From the NCBI GenBank assembly GCA_050951725.1, contig JBMNJO010000001.1:806001-870000 (forward strand): a DNA stretch of 64,000 nt. The letters are read 5' to 3'. The translations under genes and the position numbers were made by a program. Below, piece after piece: positions 60,445-64,000 of the stretch. Below the pieces are notes generated by a model. That model saw only the letters and a program-made list of their open reading frames with translations. It did no database searches and was not told the DNA's origin. This DNA is from DTU052 sp050951725 (lineage in GTDB: Bacteria; Bacillota; Syntrophomonadia; Syntrophomonadales; DTU052). Position 1 is the first letter of the stretch. Each line of letters opens with the position of its first letter.

Positions 60445-60766
60445 CCTGATGGAGACGGTTTTCTGGCTGTCTAGAGCAGGCAGAAAACCTTCCTCACCTC
60501 TTACCCCATCAGCTTGACTTGCATTATCCTTTATCCTTCCTGACCTTCACCACGATCTCTATTCAAATGCCCCGATCGGATTAGGAGCATTACCGGGTTT
60601 GGCGATAAAGTCCTGAACCTGTACAGTTTATGTTGTAAATGTAGTTTATCTCCAATGATGATATAATCCTTTGGTGGTAAATTTTTGCAGGAATTAATCG
60701 CCCAAAATCGAATTGATATATAGACATAGACAGTATTAGCGCCTGCTATTGTAAAGGGGGATTATA
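60445..60766. other. Intergenic region upstream of the ParA-like gene
   Basis: CTGATGG (60446-60452) pairs with CCATCAG (60506-60512) around an inner GGTTTTCT/AGAAAACC stem, a stem-loop after the MBL gene. Further on, two GTTTAT words lie near 60625 and 60643, and TATAAT at 60662-60667 is the likely -10 of the ParA-like gene; the -35 is weak. No gene seen. Confidence 0.5.
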
Positions 60767-61690
60767 GTGAGTGTAGTCTCCGTTATCAACTATAAAGGCG
60801 GGGTAGGAAAGACCACAATTGTCGCCAACCTGGCGGCTCAATTGGCTAATCTGGGATATCGTGTCCTGGCAATTGATCTTGATCCTCAGTCTAACCTGTC
60901 TTTCTCTTTTATCACTGTTGACCGGTGGAAACAGGTATACCAGTACGATAGAACCATTAAATTCTGGTTTGACGCGTATCTTGAGCGGCAAGAGTTTGAG
61001 GAATTGTCAAGGCTGGTAGTCAACCCCGACGTGATAAACCAGATGACCACGGGACGACTGGATCTGATTTTATCTCACTTGGGTCTTATTAATGTGGACC
61101 TTGAATTGGCGGTTATGTTAGGGGGAGCAAGTCCCAGACAAAGCCGCAACAACTTTCTAAGGGTTTACAGCCTCCTCTCTAAGGGACTGGCCGATTTGAA
61201 AGACTGTTACGACATTGTATTAATTGACTGTCCTCCCAACTTTAATATCGTTACCCAGAATGCCCTGGTAGCCAGTGATTATTATCTGATTCCCGCGAAA
61301 CCTGACTATTTATCAACCATCGGCGTAGACCAGCTAAGAAAACACGTGGAGGAATTGACACGTGATTATAACACGTTTGCAACGCAATTCGATGATGGCT
61401 ATGATCCTATTGACCCTATTCTACTGGGGATAGTGCTTACGATGGTCGGAATCCGTAACAATGAAATTATAGCCGCTCAACGTCAGTACAAGGCGCAAAT
61501 GGTACGCGAAGGCATCCCCATTTTCGGCAACCATATCCGAGAAAACAAGACTGCTTACGCCAACGCTCCCGAGTACGGGGTTCCAGTGGTCATGAGCAAC
61601 ATGTCAGGAGAAACTTATGTTAATGTGCGTAGTGAGCTAGAGTCTCTTACCTGGGAATTTGCACGAAAGGTGGGTCTAAGGTGGGCATAA
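60767..61690 (+). CDS. ParA/Soj-like ATPase
   Basis: A 307-aa deviant Walker-A ATPase: INYKGGVGKTTIVANLAAQLA (7-27), DLDPQSNLS, and DCPPNFNIVTQNAL; it keeps the extra lysine of the MinD/ParA family. A middle insert (about 85-130) is larger than in chromosomal Soj. GTG start behind GGGGG. It is followed, with a 10-nt overlap, by a small partner gene. No ParB or plasmid functions nearby, so it is either a relic of partition or an accessory/defence cassette (inference). Confidence 0.85.
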   Translation: MSVVSVINYKGGVGKTTIVANLAAQLANLGYRVLAIDLDPQSNLSFSFITVDRWKQVYQYDRTIKFWFDAYLERQEFEELSRLVVNPDVINQMTTGRLDLILSHLGLINVDLELAVMLGGASPRQSRNNFLRVYSLLSKGLADLKDCYDIVLIDCPPNFNIVTQNALVASDYYLIPAKPDYLSTIGVDQLRKHVEELTRDYNTFATQFDDGYDPIDPILLGIVLTMVGIRNNEIIAAQRQYKAQMVREGIPIFGNHIRENKTAYANAPEYGVPVVMSNMSGETYVNVRSELESLTWEFARKVGLRWA

Positions 61691-62115
61691 CCAAGAACGA
61701 GTTGTCTTCCATTCTTCGGGCATTAGCAGTTACACTAGACGCATTGAATGATCAACAATTCCAAAACTGGATACAAGGAAAAGGTAGGCTTGTTTACCGG
61801 GAAGAAAAGTTACCGGCTGATATTTCGTCTAACGTACCGTCTCGAGAATTACCGGTGACTGTAGACCCCAGGGTTGAAAACATTATTGCCAGGCTGAATA
61901 AGTGTACATCACGGGAAGAAGCTTCTTCTTTCCTGGTTAATTCGAAACTAACCAAGGCTGTTCTCCAGGATCTTTGCAGGTCAATTCAGGTACATGCACT
62001 CAAAAGCGACACCAAGGACCGACTTGTTCAGAAGATTGTGGAATCCCTGGTTGGAGCACGCCTGCGGTCAGAGGCTATTAAACAAACAGATTTGAAGGGC
62101 AGATCGACAGATTAG
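61681..62115 (+). CDS. ParA-partner protein with SAP-like helical C-terminus
   Basis: A 144-aa protein overlapping the ParA-like gene. The N-terminal 60 residues are helical and variable; the C-terminal half contains LVNSKLTKAVLQDLCRSIQVH and DTKDRLVQKIVESLVGARLRSEAI, a pattern like SAP-type or Rho-N-type DNA-binding helices, where the last block recurs in small proteins beside ATPases. I cannot name the family. GTG start behind AAAGGTGGG. Confidence 0.65.
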   Translation: MGITKNELSSILRALAVTLDALNDQQFQNWIQGKGRLVYREEKLPADISSNVPSRELPVTVDPRVENIIARLNKCTSREEASSFLVNSKLTKAVLQDLCRSIQVHALKSDTKDRLVQKIVESLVGARLRSEAIKQTDLKGRSTD

Positions 62116-62458
62116 GCTGAAGCAGAGATCTACCCAGGAGCGGTTTCTGTATACGATTAGCCGGTCCCTCGTTTTAATATGACGTATGGTCCTTTGTTGA
62201 TCAGTGCTGCATTTCTGCCCCGCAGTACCTTGTTCAACCTTAGCCCCTTTTCTGTCTGTTCTATGCGGGTTATCATCTGAGATTGAAGAAGCCCTGTAGA
62301 CGAAAGTGGGCGTCTGACAACGGGAAGACGGGAAGATGTTCAAGATGTCGGATAACCGAAACGCCAAAGTGCTTCGCCATACGGTTTCTTATTACCATTC
62401 GAGTCGAACCCTCGTTCGTGTTATAATGCCTATACCAACATAAACTGTGGGGTAAGAC
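62116..62458. other. Intergenic region between partner gene and DUF6504 gene
   Basis: About 340 nt with no credible gene on either strand. A TATAAT at 62422-62427, 32 nt before the next ATG, is the probable -10 of the DUF6504 gene; TTCGAG 18 nt upstream is a poor -35. GC-rich short direct words (GGGAAGACGGGAAGA near 62320) have no clear meaning. Confidence 0.4.
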
Positions 62459-62710
62459 ATGAGCAAACTCGTCCGCAATCGTCCGATAAAAGTCCTGACC
62501 GCCAAAGACGGTGTTCCCCGCAAGGTGGCTTACCAGGGTAAGCTTTTGGTTATTGCGAGGGTTTTGGACCGCTGGCGGGACACCGGAATGTGGTGGGAAG
62601 GGGAAAGTGAAAAGGAATTCTGGCGGCTTTTCTTCCAGGATGGCCGTGTATGGGAGATCTACCAGGACCGGGTCTCCACGGAATGGTTTCTATATAAGAT
62701 TTACGACTAG
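62459..62710 (+). CDS. DUF6504 family small protein
   Basis: An 83-aa protein with the DUF6504 pattern: PRKVAYQGKLLVIARVLDRWRDTGMWWEGESEKEFWRL then YELYRD-like VWEIYQDRVSTEWFLYKIYD. Function unknown; such proteins are often next to DNA polymerase IV genes elsewhere, which is not the case here. ATG with GGGG upstream. Confidence 0.8.
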   Translation: MSKLVRNRPIKVLTAKDGVPRKVAYQGKLLVIARVLDRWRDTGMWWEGESEKEFWRLFFQDGRVWEIYQDRVSTEWFLYKIYD

Positions 62711-62796
62711 GGGCCCCCAAATAAATAAGGCTGACCTCATCCATTTTGGGATCCGGTACAGCCTTTACGATTACATTTTAAGTTTGGTATTAAAGC

Positions 62797-63459
62797 TTAT
62801 GACTCTTCCTGCTTGATGATAACTGACTCCACTTCGAGTCCTCGCGCTTTCAATTCATCGACCACATCCTGACAGTCCAGTTCTTCCAGGCGTATTACCA
62901 TCTTGTACATATCCTTTTTCTTGTCGTAGAACGCCACGGTGTTGACTATGTTTTTGCCCTTTTCGGCAATCATGGTGGTGATCTCGGCAACCGTCCCCGG
63001 GCGGTCGGCAGTGTAGAAGTCGATGCGGCTATGGATCCTGGTTACACCCAGAACATCAATCAAAGCATCAAAGAGGTCGGTTTCCGTTATGACCCCTACC
63101 AATTTCCCTTTGTCATCAATTACCGGCAGGCCGCTGACCTTGTTTTCGCGCATTATCCTGGCCGCGGTCTCAATGTAGTTTTCGGGACTGATGGTTATCA
63201 CCTTTTGATTTTTGGGCAGAATATCCTTGATCTTGGTCTTGGCTAATAGGTATTTAAGCTCGTGTTTACTTAGTGTAGTAGCTGAAGATGGACTGGCCTG
63301 GTTCAGGTCAGCGATGGTGACAATACCTATCACCTTATCCTTGTCGATTACTGGTAAGCGGCGGATATTATTGGCCTTCATCAGGGCCATGGCTTCGTGG
63401 ACACTGGTATCCAGAGTCACTGTTCGAGGATTCTCTGACATCCGGTTCTTTACCTTCAT
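62797..63459 (-). CDS. CBS-CBS-ACT domain protein (AcuB-like)
   Basis: A 220-aa regulator-like protein with two CBS domains (about 1-58 and 75-130, including IRRLPVIDKDKVIGIVTIADL and SGLPVIDDKGKLVGVITETDL) and a C-terminal ACT domain (about 145-210, IDFYTADRPGTVAEITTMI). Similar to AcuB; it probably binds adenylates and an amino acid. It lies 40 nt downstream of livF in the same direction, suggesting control of amino-acid uptake (inference). Confidence 0.9.
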   Translation of the reverse strand: MKVKNRMSENPRTVTLDTSVHEAMALMKANNIRRLPVIDKDKVIGIVTIADLNQASPSSATTLSKHELKYLLAKTKIKDILPKNQKVITISPENYIETAARIMRENKVSGLPVIDDKGKLVGVITETDLFDALIDVLGVTRIHSRIDFYTADRPGTVAEITTMIAEKGKNIVNTVAFYDKKKDMYKMVIRLEELDCQDVVDELKARGLEVESVIIKQEES

Positions 63460-63499
63460 TGGTTTCCTACCTCCTCCACAATCTTACCTATACCTATTA

Positions 63500-64000
63500 T
63501 CAGCCACCCAAGTAGGCTCTCTTTACCTCCTCACTCTTCATCAGCTGTTCCGGTGAACCCTTCAATACGATTTCTCCGGTTTCTACTACATATGCTTGAT
63601 GGGCTATAGATAGTGCCATGTTGGCGTTCTGCTCCACCAGGAGAATCGTGGTTCCACGCGAGTTTATATCTTTGATTATCTCAAAAATCTCTTTTACCAG
63701 GAGCGGGGCCAATCCCATTGATGGCTCATCCATCAGCATCAGTTCTGGTCGGGCCATAAGGGCACGGCCGATTGCCAGCATCTGCTGCTCACCGCCGCTT
63801 AACGTTCCGGCCAGCTGTTTGCGCCGTTCTTTCAAACGAGGAAAACGGTCATAGACATTATCCATGTCCTGCCTGATCTCTTTTTTATCCTTGCGTAGAA
63901 AAGCTCCCATCTCCAGGTTTTCCATTACCGACATCGGAGCAAAAACCCGCCGTCCTTCAGGGACCTGTGAGATCCCCAGGCCGACAATCTTTTCCGGAGG
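63500..64000 (-). CDS. livF: Branched-chain amino-acid ABC transporter ATPase, C-terminal part
   Basis: The visible 166 codons run off the window edge at the 5' end. They begin PPEKIVGLGISQVPEGRRVFAPMSVMENL (a typical LivF stretch) and include the signature LSGGEQQMLAIGRALMARP, Walker B LMLMDEPSMGLAP and the H-loop region. The Walker A motif is outside the window. LivF energises import of Leu/Ile/Val. Confidence 0.93.
   Translation of the reverse strand, partial: PPEKIVGLGISQVPEGRRVFAPMSVMENLEMGAFLRKDKKEIRQDMDNVYDRFPRLKERRKQLAGTLSGGEQQMLAIGRALMARPELMLMDEPSMGLAPLLVKEIFEIIKDINSRGTTILLVEQNANMALSIAHQAYVVETGEIVLKGSPEQLMKSEEVKRAYLGG

Overview
The window looks like a chromosome segment of an anaerobic, endospore-forming Firmicute of class Clostridia, probably near the Syntrophomonadales/Peptococcaceae. 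This rests on sporulation genes (spoIVA, spoIIP, spmA, spmB, ytfJ/gerW), an IspH-ribosomal S1 fusion, SLH-anchored surface proteins, rubrerythrin with superoxide dismutase, and acyl-CoA metabolism genes. The genus is inference. No tRNA, rRNA, CRISPR array or complete insertion sequence was seen.

Layout. 1-3012 (minus): aspartate-family operon, ACT protein > hom > thrC > lysC (cut by the window edge). 3013-3776: palindrome and two copies of a ~212-bp structured repeat. 3777-14347 (minus): DUF1232 protein, small unknown, spoIVA with a sigma-E-type promoter, gpsA-plsY-der, a DUF512 radical-SAM protein, two DUF3189 proteins, spoIIP and a DUF1614 membrane protein; a GNAT gene lies on plus. 14.4-23 kb: mscL, large acyl-CoA dehydrogenase, hotdog protein, rubrerythrin, superoxide dismutase, enoyl-CoA hydratase, NMO-type oxidoreductase and a PadR regulator. 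23-31 kb: damaged region with a truncated aarF, a PBP-type carboxypeptidase, a VanS-like kinase remnant joined to an acyltransferase remnant, a 1572-aa SLH subtilase and a decayed second copy of the carboxypeptidase. 30.9-40.9 kb (minus): mobA-fni, fmdB, ispH-rpsA, plsC, cmk, aroA, tyrA and two aroF genes, the core aromatic/isoprenoid/lipid block. 41-50 kb: nitrilase, two double-glycine-leader peptides, a giant surface protein split by a frameshift, a membrane LuxR regulator also frameshifted, aroH and hutP. 50.4-57.8 kb: unknown gene, third repeat copy, larB, cobT-like gene, rluB, spmB, spmA, ytfJ, an ECF sigma factor and DUF2953. 58-64 kb: broken cation efflux gene, thioesterase, metallo-beta-lactamase, a ParA-like ATPase with a small partner, DUF6504, CBS-ACT protein and the 3' part of livF.

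Themes. The aromatic pathway is nearly contiguous (two DAHP synthases, AroA, TyrA, AroH) and one aroF has a candidate transcription attenuator. The most unusual items are the three-copy structured repeat with compensatory base changes; the tandem small proteins with a bacteriocin-type leader and a C2H2-like core; a ParA plus small-partner cassette; and genes whose expected ATG is replaced by ATA (fni) or ACG (rluB), each with a well placed Shine-Dalgarno sequence. Several frameshifts (surface protein, LuxR, cobT) may be real decay or consensus errors and cannot be separated from sequence alone.
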